Shown: positions 8,991 through 18,776, numbered from the stretch's first letter. The stretch is 37,267 nucleotides of DNA from Paludibacteraceae bacterium (GCA_017560605.1 JAFZEQ010000045.1:1-37267), one strand, 5' to 3'. The notes: a model not told the origin generated them from the letters alone. Numbers and translations: made by a program.

Positions 8991-9341
8991 ATGGCAGAAA
9001 ATAGATACGATAGCAGTAATTTGCTGTACACTTTTGATCTTGAGTCAGTAGACGATATTATGCGCGTTTTGGCCTCTCAACTCAGAGCCCGTCGCCTGGA
9101 GCGTGGCCTGTCGCGTGAGGCGCTCTCGATGATGAGTGGAGTGCCTGTGCCTACTATTGCTAAGTTCGAACAACAAGCCGCTTTGTCGCTCAAGCAATAC
9201 GTGGCGTTATGTAAGGCTTTAGGCTATAAGCAACATATTAAATCCGTTATGCATGAGCCTATTTACCGCACGATGGAAGAGTTAGAAACCATCCAAAAAA
9301 ACAAGCAACGCAAACATGGACGCAATACGTTTGATAAATAA
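8991..9341 (+). CDS. hipB: HipB-like antitoxin / XRE-family repressor
   Basis: This is a 116-residue DNA-binding protein. I start it at the ATG at 8991; an in-frame TTG at 8976 would add only five residues. A helix-turn-helix of the XRE type lies at about residues 27-70: LASQLRARRLERGLSREALS, followed by MSGVPVPTIAKFEQ and LSLKQYVALCKALG. This is the usual HipB layout, in which the antitoxin binds operator DNA and holds the HipA kinase inactive. The C-terminus is basic (KNKQRKHGRN). The 3' end overlaps hipA by 26 bp, indicating translational coupling. It probably autoregulates the promoter at 8921-8952. The assignment is strong because of the HipA partner. Confidence 0.9.
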   Translation: MAENRYDSSNLLYTFDLESVDDIMRVLASQLRARRLERGLSREALSMMSGVPVPTIAKFEQQAALSLKQYVALCKALGYKQHIKSVMHEPIYRTMEELETIQKNKQRKHGRNTFDK

Positions 9342-10446
9342 GTTACAAGTATATTATCGAGATCAATTGGTAGGCGTGTTAGGGCGTACGCCTGACAATA
9401 CGCGCTGTACATTTGAGTATGACAAAGAGTGGCTGGTAAAGGGGTTTTCGATATCTCCTCTGGAGTTACCTTTGCAGACGGGTATCTTTGTGGCAGAACC
9501 CACTCCGTTCTATGGTAACTTTGGCATTTTTGAGGATAGTTTACCCGATGGATACGGACGTTTTTTGCTAAATCGCCTGTTGCAAAAACGTGGTATAGAC
9601 GAGTTGTCGCTTACTCCACTTCAGCGTCTGGCTATCGTTGGTTCGTCTGGAATGGGAGCTCTGCGCTATGAGCCTCAAGTGTTAGAAATGGAGGCGTATG
9701 TGCTGCCAGAACTGCACACCATGCAGCAGATGGCTCTAGAGGTGTTAGCGGAAAAGACAACCGAAGGAGCGGATACGCTCTATATGAGTAGCGGAAATAG
9801 TGGTGGTTGTCGTCCCAAATGTTTGTATCGTGATGACGAAGGGCAGTGGTTGGTGAAGTTTAGACACACCTATGATCCTATTGATATGGGGCGAGAAGAG
9901 TTTCGCTATAATCAGTTGGCTAAGGCTTGTGGGATAGAGATAGCTGAGTGTAAGTTGTTGGAAAACACATATTTTGCTTCCAAGCGGTTTGATATATCGG
10001 GCGATGGACAACCTTTGCATGTAGCGACAGCCGCTGCTTTGCTTAACGAGAATATCAATCCTCCAAAAACGGATTATAAGGTGCTGCTTGCTTTGACGGG
10101 TTTCCTGACGCAAAGTCCGTCGGCTGTAGAGCAGATGTTTCGTCGTATGGTATTTAATGTGCTGATTGAGAATAAGGATGATCATGCTAAGAACTTCTCG
10201 TTTGTTCATTTGGAGGAGGGTTGGTGTTTGGCTCCAGCTTATGACTTGACGCGTTGTGCGCAGGGTTATAATGGCGAACATGCAACATCGGTCATGGGTA
10301 ATGGTAGTCCGTCAAAGGAGGATATGCTGGCGGCCGCGGAGAGTATTCGCATTCCTCGTGCAATAGCGGTGGAGATCATCAAGGAGATAGAAAATATCCT
10401 CTCAACATCTGCTCAACATCTGCCTAACCTCTGCTGTATGTCATAA
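9316..10446 (+). CDS. hipA: HipA-family Ser/Thr kinase toxin
   Basis: This 376-residue protein is of HipA type. The N-terminal HipA domain (about 10-120) includes FEDSLPDGYGRFLLNRLL and VGSSGMGALRYEP. The kinase part has the Gly-rich ATP loop SSGNSGGCRPK (158-168), the likely ATP-binding Lys181 in WLVKF, and FAKRFD-like SKRFD at 222-226. The catalytic loop NKDDHAKNFS (286-295) probably uses Asp288 and Asn293. APAYDLT (307-312) carries the metal-binding Asp310. All hallmark kinase residues are present, so the protein looks active. HipA kinases studied elsewhere phosphorylate glutamyl-tRNA synthetase and cause growth arrest; the target here is not known. The length is somewhat below the ~440 residues of E. 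coli HipA. It is co-transcribed with hipB. Confidence 0.93.
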   Translation: MDAIRLINKLQVYYRDQLVGVLGRTPDNTRCTFEYDKEWLVKGFSISPLELPLQTGIFVAEPTPFYGNFGIFEDSLPDGYGRFLLNRLLQKRGIDELSLTPLQRLAIVGSSGMGALRYEPQVLEMEAYVLPELHTMQQMALEVLAEKTTEGADTLYMSSGNSGGCRPKCLYRDDEGQWLVKFRHTYDPIDMGREEFRYNQLAKACGIEIAECKLLENTYFASKRFDISGDGQPLHVATAAALLNENINPPKTDYKVLLALTGFLTQSPSAVEQMFRRMVFNVLIENKDDHAKNFSFVHLEEGWCLAPAYDLTRCAQGYNGEHATSVMGNGSPSKEDMLAAAESIRIPRAIAVEIIKEIENILSTSAQHLPNLCCMS

Positions 10447-10649
10447 CTCATCGCATATAGCTATTTCACGGATTAGTTCAGATTGCCCTATGCTCTACGC
10501 TGTGTAGCAGTGGACTAGGAGGGAGTCGTGTGGTCAATCCTATGATTCTTAATATTTGCTATGTTTTTGGGGTAGTTGTAAAAAAAACACATTCGAATGT
10601 GGAAATTGAATCCTTAATTTTCGTACTATTTTGTGTCTACCTCACAAAC

Positions 10650-10725
10650 ATAAGCCTTTTATCAAAAAGGTAAGCCTTTCTAGGCGGATGCCGCTCTTTC
10701 CAATCCGATGGAAAGACGCTCCGTC
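10650..10725. other. Chain of adjacent small hairpins
   Basis: In order: CCTTTT-ATC-AAAAGG-like, AAAGG-TAAG-CCTTT, GCGG-ATG-CCGC (10684-10694), CTTTCC-N8-GGAAAG, and GACG-CTC-CGTC (10715-10725). TAAGCCTTT occurs twice, 20 bp apart. Confidence 0.6.
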
Positions 10726-10815
10726 CTAAAATAGGTTGACAGTTTTTAAGCTATTTTCCTAAGAAAGTTGACACTTTCCTGAAAAAGGTTGACACGCTTC
10801 CTAAATAAGTTTACT
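10725..10815. repeat. Tandem CCTAA..A[AG]GTTGACA units, possible transposon end
   Basis: GTTGACA occurs at 10735, 10767 and 10788, with a degenerate fourth copy (GTTTAC) at 10809; the last three are 21 bp apart. IS21-family elements are known for several tandem copies of a TGTCAA-like terminal repeat, so this may be a solo end left after loss of an element. There is no transposase nearby. Confidence 0.5.
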
Positions 10816-10880
10816 TGATAAATGTGTCATTTTTTAAGATTCTTCTCTCTAAACATTCCGTTTTGTGCCTTAAACTTTTT

Positions 10881-10913
10881 TCGGGTAGATGTCGGGTAGA
10901 TACCGAGTAGATA
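10881..10913. repeat. Three 11-bp units TCGGGTAGATR
   Basis: Units start at 10881, 10892 and 10903 (the third is CCGAGTAGATA). Confidence 0.75.
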
Positions 10914-11003
10914 TGCGTATTTTTTTTGTCGTTAAAATTAACTACTACTATCACGAATTTAAGAATTGTTCTATTTAAGGATTATACGCTTTTGTCTCTG
11001 TTT

Positions 11004-11020
11004 AATAGATAAAATCTATT
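11004..11020. promoter_or_regulatory. Palindrome AATAGAT-AAA-ATCTATT upstream of the LP3 promoter
   Basis: Perfect 7-bp arms end 27 bp before the -33 TTG of LP3. An equivalent palindrome lies 26 bp before the -33 element of LP5 (21097-21114). Candidate regulator site. Confidence 0.6.
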
Positions 11021-11047
11021 GTTCTCAAAATTTTTTGCTCATATTGC

Positions 11048-11078
11048 TTGCATGATTCATTTCTTTTTTGTACCTTTG
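11048..11078 (+). promoter_or_regulatory. LP3 promoter
   Basis: TTG (11048-11050) within CTTGCAT, a 20-bp spacer, then TACCTTTG (11071-11078). Transcription starting about 8 bp later would give a leader of roughly 110 nt carrying the hairpin repeat at 11125-11190. Confidence 0.8.
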
Positions 11079-11124
11079 CAGGCTGATGAATAACACGAGG
11101 CACTAATTGTTGCCTAAAACATTA

Positions 11125-11190
11125 AAACATTGAAACTTTGAAACGTGGCTTTGCCACCTGAAACCTTTTTAACGTCGCCCTGCGACACCC
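11125..11190 (+). repeat. Hairpin leader repeat, copy at LP3
   Basis: AAACATTGAAACTTTGAAAC is followed by GTGGC-TTT-GCCAC (11145-11157), CTGAAACC, then GTCGC-CCT-GCGAC (11174-11186) and ACCC just before the LP3 ATG. It matches 14671-14736 ahead of LP4 almost base for base. The general design matches the repeat at 456-553. Confidence 0.88.
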
Positions 11191-11198
11191 TACATACC

Positions 11199-14100
11199 AT
11201 GAAGAAATATTTACTTCTCATTTTATTAGTCTCTTTTTCTTTCTCTAGCGTCTTTGCTATAGAAGGACTCAATCCATATGCGTATAACTTGAGTTGGCAA
11301 CAAACCAATGATAATCGTACTTTGCAGGTAAGTTATTGCCTGAATGCTCCTGCTAAATCGGTTACTATTGAGATTTTGAATGAGCAGGGCAATGTGGCAG
11401 CTTCTTTTAGTGGTCCTACCACGGAAACCAAATATGATCGCACCAAAACTCCAACCGTCACCCCTAATGTGGTTAATATCAATATGGCGGAATTGGTAAA
11501 CAAAGTACCAATGGGGACTGATTTGCAATGGCGTGTTAAGGTGACAGGTACTTCGCCTAGTGTTCCGACGAAGGTTAGTCAAAATTATAATATCTATTGC
11601 CCACAAGGCGTAGCGGTAGATAATAATCCTATGTCCGAGAATTTTGGACGAATACTGTTTACCGAAACCTTGGATGGTGCTTCTGTTACTACCAAGAACT
11701 ATTACACCAAATCGCCATATGCAGCCAATACTGCAGGTAAGATCCAAGCTGGTGTTTATGCCTTGAGTCCAGACTTCAGAAAGATAACCGAAAACTCTAC
11801 TCCAGAAAAGGGTGGTAATACTTTTACGCAGGTGCTGAAGTCTTTTTCTTCGGGCTACGGATCGTTTGATGGTGGACACCAGCCATGGCAAGTCTGTATA
11901 TCGGAAGATAGCCGTATCTTTGTTTCTTCTGGCGACAAACGTGCGGATGGTGTGATTGTTTGGGAGTTGTCGCAAGATCTCAAGACTTGGACACCTGTGA
12001 TCAAAGGTACTTGGGATGCCAACTGGCAAATGATGAACGGCGGAAACTTCTATGCAGGTTTCAACTGTAGTATGGACGTCAAAGGTAGTGGAGAGAACCT
12101 CACCTTGCTGCTATATTCAGCTACCCAATCTGCGGTAAAGGATCATACGTTTGCAGGTTTTGTGTTGGCAGAATATCCTCTTGGTAATGCTAAAACATTC
12201 ACTGGTACTCCTACGATAGTAAATAGTTTTAAGAATCAACGTTATGGTTTGGTTTTTGATAAAGCAAATGTTGTTTATGACGGCGAAGGAGGTTACTGGT
12301 TTGGTGCGAGTCGTGGTACAGGCGAGAGTAATCAACTTAACTTAGTGCATGTTAACAAAAACGGAAAACAAGCAACTTCTTCATACGATGCTGCATTGTA
12401 TGGTGGTGCAGGAATCAAGGTGCACTCCCCTAGTAAGTACCCTAGTGAGAAATGGTTGATTAAAGGTATTAGTCGTAACTCTTCTACAGAAGGTCGTTTC
12501 CGTATTTGGAGTGTAAATTATGATTATGCCAATAACAAAACTACTCGAACTACTAAATATACGGTTGCTACTACAGGTCTAGGTAGAAATCATAATGCTT
12601 TTGCCATTGACTATGCCGAGAATCTCTTTGTAGTTGGTAATAGTGGCGAGAAGATTCAAGCCTACGCATTGCCTTATGTCGGACATAAAACGACTCCTGC
12701 AAAGCAAGCAATGAATCTTAAAGCGCCTGAATATAATCGTATTTGCAAAGTAACGATTAACATAGAGGGTGATGCCATGGCAACAGTTACCGGTGCTGGA
12801 CAATACATAGAGCAAGATCAAGTGACCCTAACAGCCACACCTTCCGACCCAAATCGTTATGAGTTTGTAAAATGGACAGCAAGCCAAGAGCATAAAGAAA
12901 ATCCTTTTACTTTCACAATTACGGGTGATGTTACTATTACCGCTAAATTCCAGGAGAAGAAGTATAAGGTGGAGTATTTTAATTTGTTCAAGGAATATCA
13001 GGATATTACGGATTATTATAAAACATATGCAAATGCAAATGATAAGATGGATGATGAGCGAAATGCAAGATTGTGGAGATATTTCCAAGTGGCATATAAC
13101 GAATTATATTTAGATCATATTGATTTAGGAGAAGCCTCTAAAGGGGGAAGAAGTTTATATAAAGTGCTTGGTTTTGTTCAGACAGCAGGAAGAAGCCAAG
13201 ATGCGATAGATAAGAGTGAAACTGCCACACAAATTCGAGCAAATGTAGAGGATTTTTTAGACAATGAAACTGAAAAGACAGCATTTTATTGGTTGGGACA
13301 ATATATAGAGCATGTAGTGAAAGCACAGACAACAAATAATGATATCCAAGAAACTAAAAATATTAATATTTGGGGTTTTTACTTACAGGCCTTTTTTAAT
13401 AGAACAGTTAATTGTTATAATCAAGCATTTAACGATGATTTTAGTGAAGGAGAATATATTGCAGGACAAAGTACTTATAAGGGAAAAGATTTTTCTTCTG
13501 CAGGTCACCCCGACAATTGGCGCAAGTATTGGCAGGAGAAGGAATTGGGTTTGCCATTAGAAACTACATATGACACTCCAATGGAGATAACTTGGAAGAA
13601 TAGAAGGGATGCTCCTGATGGATGGATTGTACAATCGAGTTGGGCCCCAAAGAATTGGTTCCAGTGGAATTACTATGATGATAAACTCCTAGGTTGGTGT
13701 TACGGTTCGAAAGATCCTTCGAAATGGGAAAATGAAATTGCAACAGAAAAGATTGTGCACAATGTTTACAAAGATGGCAATCTTCTTGCTGTTTGGTTAG
13801 ACAAAGAACTTCGTGAGGAAAAGGATAATTATGATGTAACAAAACTCCTCAAGACAAACACCAACAATGCTCACGCTGTTTCTGTATATCGTCCTTTGCA
13901 AGCAGGTATGTATAATACCATCTGTCTGCCATTTAGTCTATCAACTCTAGATGGCACTCCATACGACGGTGCTACTGTGCTTAAACTCAACGCGGCTGAA
14001 GTCATTGAGGCAGAGGGTAACGATGATGTCGAAACAGAGCAGACACTCAATATCTACTTCACTCAGGTAACCTTCGAAAATGGGGATATCATGGAAGCAG

Positions 14101-14636
14101 GTGTACCTTACTTGATTCAACCGCTGAGCGATATCCCTAACGAAGTAACCTTCACTGTTAGTTCGTCAGATATGTATGACATACCAGAGAGTGGTTTGGG
14201 CGAGGTAGTATGCGATCTAGTGGGAGAAGGACAATCGCCTCATATCGCATTCCATGGTGTGATTAGCCCTACACACTTGCCTAACAGCCCACACACATTG
14301 ATATTGGTTGCAGACAACCGCTTGGCTGTGCCTGAAATAGTAGTGGATGATAGCGAGGACGAGAATGTGGCTGTGCTAACAGGTGATCAAATTTTAGGTT
14401 TGCGTGGTTATTTCACGCTCCAAGGCGCCGCCGCAGCACAAAGCTTGGCGCAACAGTCTGCTATGCATATTGGCAAGAAAGTGACTACCGACACGCCAGA
14501 TGCACCTGAAGTAGAAGAAGAGGTAGAGACCGTACAGCCTGCAGCTCCAAAAACGAGCAAAATAATGTATAGAGGCAATATCTACATCCTCCGTGGCAAC
14601 GAGGTCTACACCCTCTCTGGCCATCGTGTGAAATAA
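11199..14636 (+). CDS. LP3: large secreted propeller-like protein with Trp-rich domain
   Basis: This is a 1145-residue secreted protein. The start at 11199 gives the signal peptide MKKYLLLILLVSFSFSSVFA; the open frame back to 11145 only translates the hairpin leader. LNPYAY is at about 24-29 and the beta-sandwich-like part runs to about 125. The propeller-like part (about 130-510) includes VAVDNNPMSENFGRILF, GHQPWQVCISEDSRIFVSS, CSMDVKGSGENLTLLLYS and FAIDYAENLFVVGNSGEKIQAYALP; it is closest to module 3 of LP5. An InlB-type repeat (about 515-587) includes VTLTATPSDPNRYEFVKW. An unrecognised Trp-rich domain (about 588-885) includes NARLWRYFQVAYN, WLGQYIEHV, IWGFYLQAFFNR and NWRKYWQEKELGLP. The YNTICLPF region starts at about 893, then come an acidic Glu/Val linker and the tail YILRGNEVYTLSGHRVK. 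It probably heads an operon with LP4. Function unknown. Confidence 0.88.
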   Translation: MKKYLLLILLVSFSFSSVFAIEGLNPYAYNLSWQQTNDNRTLQVSYCLNAPAKSVTIEILNEQGNVAASFSGPTTETKYDRTKTPTVTPNVVNINMAELVNKVPMGTDLQWRVKVTGTSPSVPTKVSQNYNIYCPQGVAVDNNPMSENFGRILFTETLDGASVTTKNYYTKSPYAANTAGKIQAGVYALSPDFRKITENSTPEKGGNTFTQVLKSFSSGYGSFDGGHQPWQVCISEDSRIFVSSGDKRADGVIVWELSQDLKTWTPVIKGTWDANWQMMNGGNFYAGFNCSMDVKGSGENLTLLLYSATQSAVKDHTFAGFVLAEYPLGNAKTFTGTPTIVNSFKNQRYGLVFDKANVVYDGEGGYWFGASRGTGESNQLNLVHVNKNGKQATSSYDAALYGGAGIKVHSPSKYPSEKWLIKGISRNSSTEGRFRIWSVNYDYANNKTTRTTKYTVATTGLGRNHNAFAIDYAENLFVVGNSGEKIQAYALPYVGHKTTPAKQAMNLKAPEYNRICKVTINIEGDAMATVTGAGQYIEQDQVTLTATPSDPNRYEFVKWTASQEHKENPFTFTITGDVTITAKFQEKKYKVEYFNLFKEYQDITDYYKTYANANDKMDDERNARLWRYFQVAYNELYLDHIDLGEASKGGRSLYKVLGFVQTAGRSQDAIDKSETATQIRANVEDFLDNETEKTAFYWLGQYIEHVVKAQTTNNDIQETKNINIWGFYLQAFFNRTVNCYNQAFNDDFSEGEYIAGQSTYKGKDFSSAGHPDNWRKYWQEKELGLPLETTYDTPMEITWKNRRDAPDGWIVQSSWAPKNWFQWNYYDDKLLGWCYGSKDPSKWENEIATEKIVHNVYKDGNLLAVWLDKELREEKDNYDVTKLLKTNTNNAHAVSVYRPLQAGMYNTICLPFSLSTLDGTPYDGATVLKLNAAEVIEAEGNDDVETEQTLNIYFTQVTFENGDIMEAGVPYLIQPLSDIPNEVTFTVSSSDMYDIPESGLGEVVCDLVGEGQSPHIAFHGVISPTHLPNSPHTLILVADNRLAVPEIVVDDSEDENVAVLTGDQILGLRGYFTLQGAAAAQSLAQQSAMHIGKKVTTDTPDAPEVEEEVETVQPAAPKTSKIMYRGNIYILRGNEVYTLSGHRVK

Positions 14637-14670
14637 AACGTGTAGAAAGACTGAAACTTTTGAAACATTG

Positions 14671-14736
14671 AAACATTGAAACTTTGAAACGTGGCTTTGC
14701 CACCTGAAACCTTTTAACGTCGCCCTGCGACACCCC
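14671..14736 (+). repeat. Hairpin leader repeat, copy at LP4
   Basis: This is a near-identical second copy of 11125-11190, again ending a few bases before an ATG, with hairpins at 14691-14703 and 14718-14730. It fills most of the 105-bp LP3-LP4 gap; no promoter box is seen there. Confidence 0.88.
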
Positions 14737-14741
14737 ACACC

Positions 14742-17700
14742 ATGAAAAAACTTTTACTCTCTGTCGTATTTGCAATGGTTGCTCTAACAACCACCTTCGC
14801 TGCAGATCTTAATCCATTTGCATATGGGCTGAAAAGTGAGTATAATCCTAATACGCTCACTTTGACTATCAACTTCTCGCTTAATGCTCCTGCTGATTAT
14901 GTGAAATTAGCTATCAGCGATGGCACAAACGATGTTTGGACGAAGGAATATTTCGCAGCAAGTTATCAATCAGGCAAGGTCCCTAAAACTACATATACTG
15001 AAGTGATTGATGCATTATCTCTACCTCAAGGAGTGTCTCTGACTTGGCGTGTGGATGTAAAAGGAGCGGCGGTGAATACTCCTACTTTTGTTAGAAATGA
15101 TGTGAGACTATATGCTCCAACTTCCGTGGATATTGACAATAATCCAGAAAATCCAAACTTTGGAACAGTCTTCTGTGTAGATGGCTTGAATGGCGCCTAT
15201 CAAAAAAGTGGTTATACTAGCTATTTAAGTTATACTGATGGTGCGGGTTTGTATGTGCTTAATGCCGATGGTTCTGCTCGTAAAATGCCATATAGAGAAA
15301 ACAGATATGGTTATAATGGTAGTGTGGTTGATAAACCAGGTAGAGATAGACCTATCTTTGGTAATAATGGAACGAATGATTTGAAGGGTTACAATGCCTT
15401 TCGTGTGAGGGTTTCGGATGATGGTCGTATTTTTATTACTTCGTTTTCTACTAGTGGTCATGTATTGTGGGAAGCAAAAAAGGAGTGTTTTAGTGCGACA
15501 ACAGAAGCGGAATGGAGCGCAAATACGGGATGGCACAAGGTTATGACTGTGGCTGATGATAATACCTATATGGCGACTACTAAGCGAAACTGTTCGCATG
15601 ATGATTGTGGTATTTATAGCCTTTATCAAGGAAATGCCAGTACAGGTTCATTTATTGCGGGACCAAATTTGGGCTTTGATGTGAGAGGTTCGGGTGATAA
15701 TTTGAAGTTGTTGATGTTAGCTGGATGTAAACAAGCTATTGTTTGGTCAACACCGGGTCACTATTATTGTGATGAATATGATTTGGGTCGGGCTACATTA
15801 TGGAATACTCCTCCAAGTAGGCGTATTTTTGCAGGACATTCTGATGGCGTAGATATTGTAAATCCACAAGGAGTACAGGTGCAATACGATAAGAATGGTA
15901 ATGTGTGGATGTGTCAGCACCGTGGAGTAAAAACAAATACCACTTTGGCAAGAGTAAATCGTTCGTTAGCTTCAACTAAGAAGAATAATGTAGAGATAGG
16001 ACAAGTTGATCATAATGAGTCATCACACACATATCGCCGTTGTGGTGCTATTCGTTTTAATGAAGATTTTACTCAAGTGGCAATTGCAAGTAATGCCAAT
16101 GGTAATGGTGGTGGTTTTACGGTTTATCCGGTAGACGCTACTACGGGTATGCCTATTTGGACACAAGGAACAGAGGTTAATACTTACAGCAAGACGGGTG
16201 TTTCGTTGATGGACTTCGCTTGGGATTATGCTGGAAATTTGTATATAGCTGCGGATAATGCAACCAACGGAGAGCGTATTGCCGTGTACGCAATGCCTCA
16301 TTCTGCAGATAGAGTCGTTTCTACACCTGCAGCTTCGAAATATGGCTTTACCGTAGATTGCCAACAAGGAAAAACTTATACTGTAACAACTATTTGTGAC
16401 CCAGAAGAGGGTGGTACTATTACCTGCCAATTAGGAGGCAATACTCGAGCAATTGGTTTGCTGACAGATATTCCTTCTTGTACGCAACTTACCGTAACTG
16501 CTACTCCAGAACCTGGATATCAGTTCTTAGGTTGGGAAGATGATGAGGACAATATTGTGTCTACCAATCCTGAATACACTTTCTTTGTAACAAGAGATAT
16601 CAGACTGACTGCCAAATTCAAGTATGCTACCTATTCGGGTATCGTTTGGAAGAATTTGTTTATGAATGGGGAGGATATAGCGGATGTTGAGAGTGCAGAG
16701 TGTTCCGATAGAAATGAGAGATTAGGAGATTTTTCCAAGTAGAGTATAATGCTTATTTTTCTAAACACGTAGATGTTGGAATGGTGGATGATAAATTCAA
16801 GGTTTTTTATTTCCTTCATACAGCAGGAAGAACCGATAGTAACGAAGAAAATTCTACGATTAGATCAAATACAGAAAAATTAGTAGACAATTCTTCGTAC
16901 TCTTTGTATTGGATGGGACAATATATTGAAAAATATGTTGGAACGGATGTTGGTGCGTATACTGTAGGCAATAGTGTGTATCATATGTGGGGTTATTATT
17001 TACAAGCATTTTTCAATAGAATGGGAATATATAATGCGGATATAACTTCATCAACTGATCTTAAATCGCTGACTAGTAAATATCCTAATACAAGTTTTTC
17101 TGACTATGGAAAGCCTGAATATTGGCGTCCATATTGGGCGGAGGCAGAGTGTGGGCTGAAGCCAACGATGACTTACGATGAATACATGCCAACTGTTACC
17201 ACATGGAAACGACCTAGTTGCAAGAGCAATCCTACAGATTATATAACACCTAAAGGGTCGTCTACGAAATGTTATGGCAGTTCTTGGTACAAATGGAATA
17301 TACCAGCTAATGATCCATCAATCGTAGATGTTCCTTATCAAAAATACTTTATCCTAGCTTGGCGCAAAGGTAGTCCTACTGCTAATGAAATTGTACATCA
17401 TGTGTATGAACCTAATATGGAGCTTCATGCTAGTTATGTTATAAAGAATATAGATGAGAATGATCATGTTGATCCAACTAAGAACGACGCAAGCAATGAC
17501 GATGTAATCAAATTAATGCAAAACAGACATTGGGTAAATCTTAATCCTGATACAACCGTACAACCTACGCATACACTTACGGTTACACGCAAACTCCGTG
17601 CGGGTATGTACAATACCATCTGTTTGCCATTTGGTGTAGATTTAACTGGCTTACAAGATAACAACGAATATCATCATCCTCTAAAAGATGCGGAGGCATG

Positions 17701-18253
17701 GGAACTTGATACCCAAAATCCAACTTCTTCGCTCTATGATGAGTCTGGTGATCCTGTGATAGTGTTGAACTTTAATAAAGTGACATTGTTGGCGGCTGGT
17801 AAACCATATCTGATCAAACTCAAAGGGAATGAGGATGTGACCACAGATATGACATTCTCTACTGTAAGTAGCAAACCATACGTATATCCTCAATCTGGCG
17901 GAGGTATCATCTTCCAACCTACCATTAATCCTACTAATGTACCTGAAGGTTCTTTGATTTTAGTTGAAAATGAGCGTCTAGCACTCACGACTCAAGACGG
18001 TGAAATGTTAGGTATGCGTGCATATTTCCAAATTGATGAATCAAATCCTCTCGCTGCTAGTGAAATTCGAGAACGCGCAGCAGAAGGTCGTGTTTACCTG
18101 TCTTTCAAGAAACCTGTCACCACCTCTATCCCTGTCGCACCAGAGGCAGAGCAACAGGTTAAACCTGAAGTGTGTAAAGTGATGTACGACGGCAATATCT
18201 ACATCCTACGCGACAACGAGGTTTACACCATCACAGGAAATAGAGTACGATAG
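14742..18253 (+). pseudogene. LP4: large secreted propeller-like protein, broken by one frameshift
   Basis: The first frame runs 14742-16742 (666 codons) and the rest continues in another frame to 18253. The paralogues read R-L-W-R-[YM]-F-Q here. Adding one T between 16724 and 16725 turns ...RLGDFSK-stop into ...RLWRFFQVEYN and joins the two parts into 1170 residues. Before the break: signal peptide MKKLLLSVVFAMVALTTTFA, LNPFAYGL, VDIDNNPENPNFG, RVRVSDDGRIFITS, RNCSHDDCGIYSL, FDVRGSGDNLKLL, FAWDYAGNLYIAADN and an InlB-type repeat. After it: the Trp-rich domain (WMGQYIEKYV, HMWGYYLQAFFNR, EYWRPYWAEAECGL), YNTICLPFGVD and the tail YILRDNEVYTITGNRVR. The downstream half keeps an intact frame, so the lesion is recent, or a sequencing error. 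A T5 run lies at 16730-16734. Confidence 0.85.
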
Positions 18254-18363
18254 CCGGTTGAGTAGTATGGAGTAGATGACTTTTGGATGTATAGTCAAAT
18301 TCTTCCCGCATAGACTCAAAAATAAATTGATTTAATTGATTACTCATTGATTTTAATTATCTT

Positions 18364-18413
18364 CAACTTGTTTTTCCTCGAGCGTCCCGGAGTGTTGATC
18401 GGGACGCAAGTTG
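18364..18413. other. Nested inverted repeat
   Basis: Outer arms CAACTTG/CAAGTTG (18364-18370, 18407-18413) enclose inner arms GCGTCCCG/CGGGACGC (18382-18389, 18400-18407). There is no T-tract after the stem, so it is not an ordinary intrinsic terminator. Confidence 0.6.
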
Positions 18414-18446
18414 TGGGATTAAGTTGTTGTAGTTGTTGTTAATATA

Positions 18447-18546
18447 AATTTTGTTTTGCTCACCTGGCAACGAGTTGACCTTCTGAGCAAACCAAAATAT
18501 ATCAATTGATTTATTGTAATTTTTATAGCGTAGCGTATTTTTGTTA
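18447..18546. repeat. Conserved ~100-bp intergenic element, copy 2
   Basis: Partner of 7816-7919. The stem TTTGCTCA/TGAGCAAA is 8 bp here, and the loop contains the self-complementary CAACGAGTTG. Confidence 0.75.
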
Positions 18547-18631
18547 CCTAAAAATAATTTTGAATAATTTTCTATAATTTTCTATAATTTTTGGATAGAA
18601 AGAATGTTTTATCCGTGTTTTGTTGCTATCG

Positions 18632-18646
18632 AAAAAGTAGACACTT
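18632..18646. repeat. AAAAGTAGACACT inverted-repeat arm, left of the ATPase gene
   Basis: 18633-18645 is the exact reverse complement of 20186-20198; a further 10-bp match lies at 20251-20260. Together they frame the AAA ATPase gene. Confidence 0.7.
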
Positions 18647-18745
18647 AAGGTAGAAAAAAACAGAAATATGGAACAAAAATGGCGTAAAATTTGGAGTGAA
18701 AATCCAAAAAAAAGCGTAATATTTGGAATTGTTCTATAAAAAAAC

Positions 18746-18776
18746 TTGCACAAATAAAAAAAAAGCACTATCTTTG
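18746..18776 (+). promoter_or_regulatory. Promoter of the AAA ATPase gene
   Basis: TTG (18746-18748), a 20-bp spacer, then TATCTTTG (18769-18776), 23 bp before the ATG. Confidence 0.75.

Larger units (their letters stand above)
10447..11003. other. Gene-free spacer downstream of hipA
   Basis: No gene is supported. It holds a run of small hairpins (10650-10725), a tandem GTTGACA array resembling transposon ends (10725-10815) and an 11-bp TCGGGTAGAT array (10881-10913). I see no convincing T-tailed terminator for hipA. Confidence 0.6.
18254..18631. other. Gene-free spacer after LP4
   Basis: It contains a nested inverted repeat (18364-18413), copy 2 of the conserved ~100-bp element (18447-18546) and an AT-rich tract with TTTTCTATAA repeated twice. 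No gene is supported. Confidence 0.6.

Noticed and set aside
9745..10281. 178-codon minus-strand frame inside hipA
   Set aside because: It is an antisense shadow of a gene whose kinase motifs are clear.
10725..10815. A complete insertion sequence
   Set aside because: No transposase frame and only one orientation of the repeat is present; at most a remnant end.
11226..12029. 267-codon minus-strand frame inside LP3
   Set aside because: It is antisense to well-conserved LP3 sequence, with no start context or motif.
14742..18253. Two separate functional genes in place of LP4
   Set aside because: The second frame has no signal peptide or N-terminal module, and the junction falls inside a motif conserved in LP3 and LP7.
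18364..18413. Terminator for LP4
   Set aside because: The stem is good but no T-tract follows it, and it lies over 100 bp past the stop codon.
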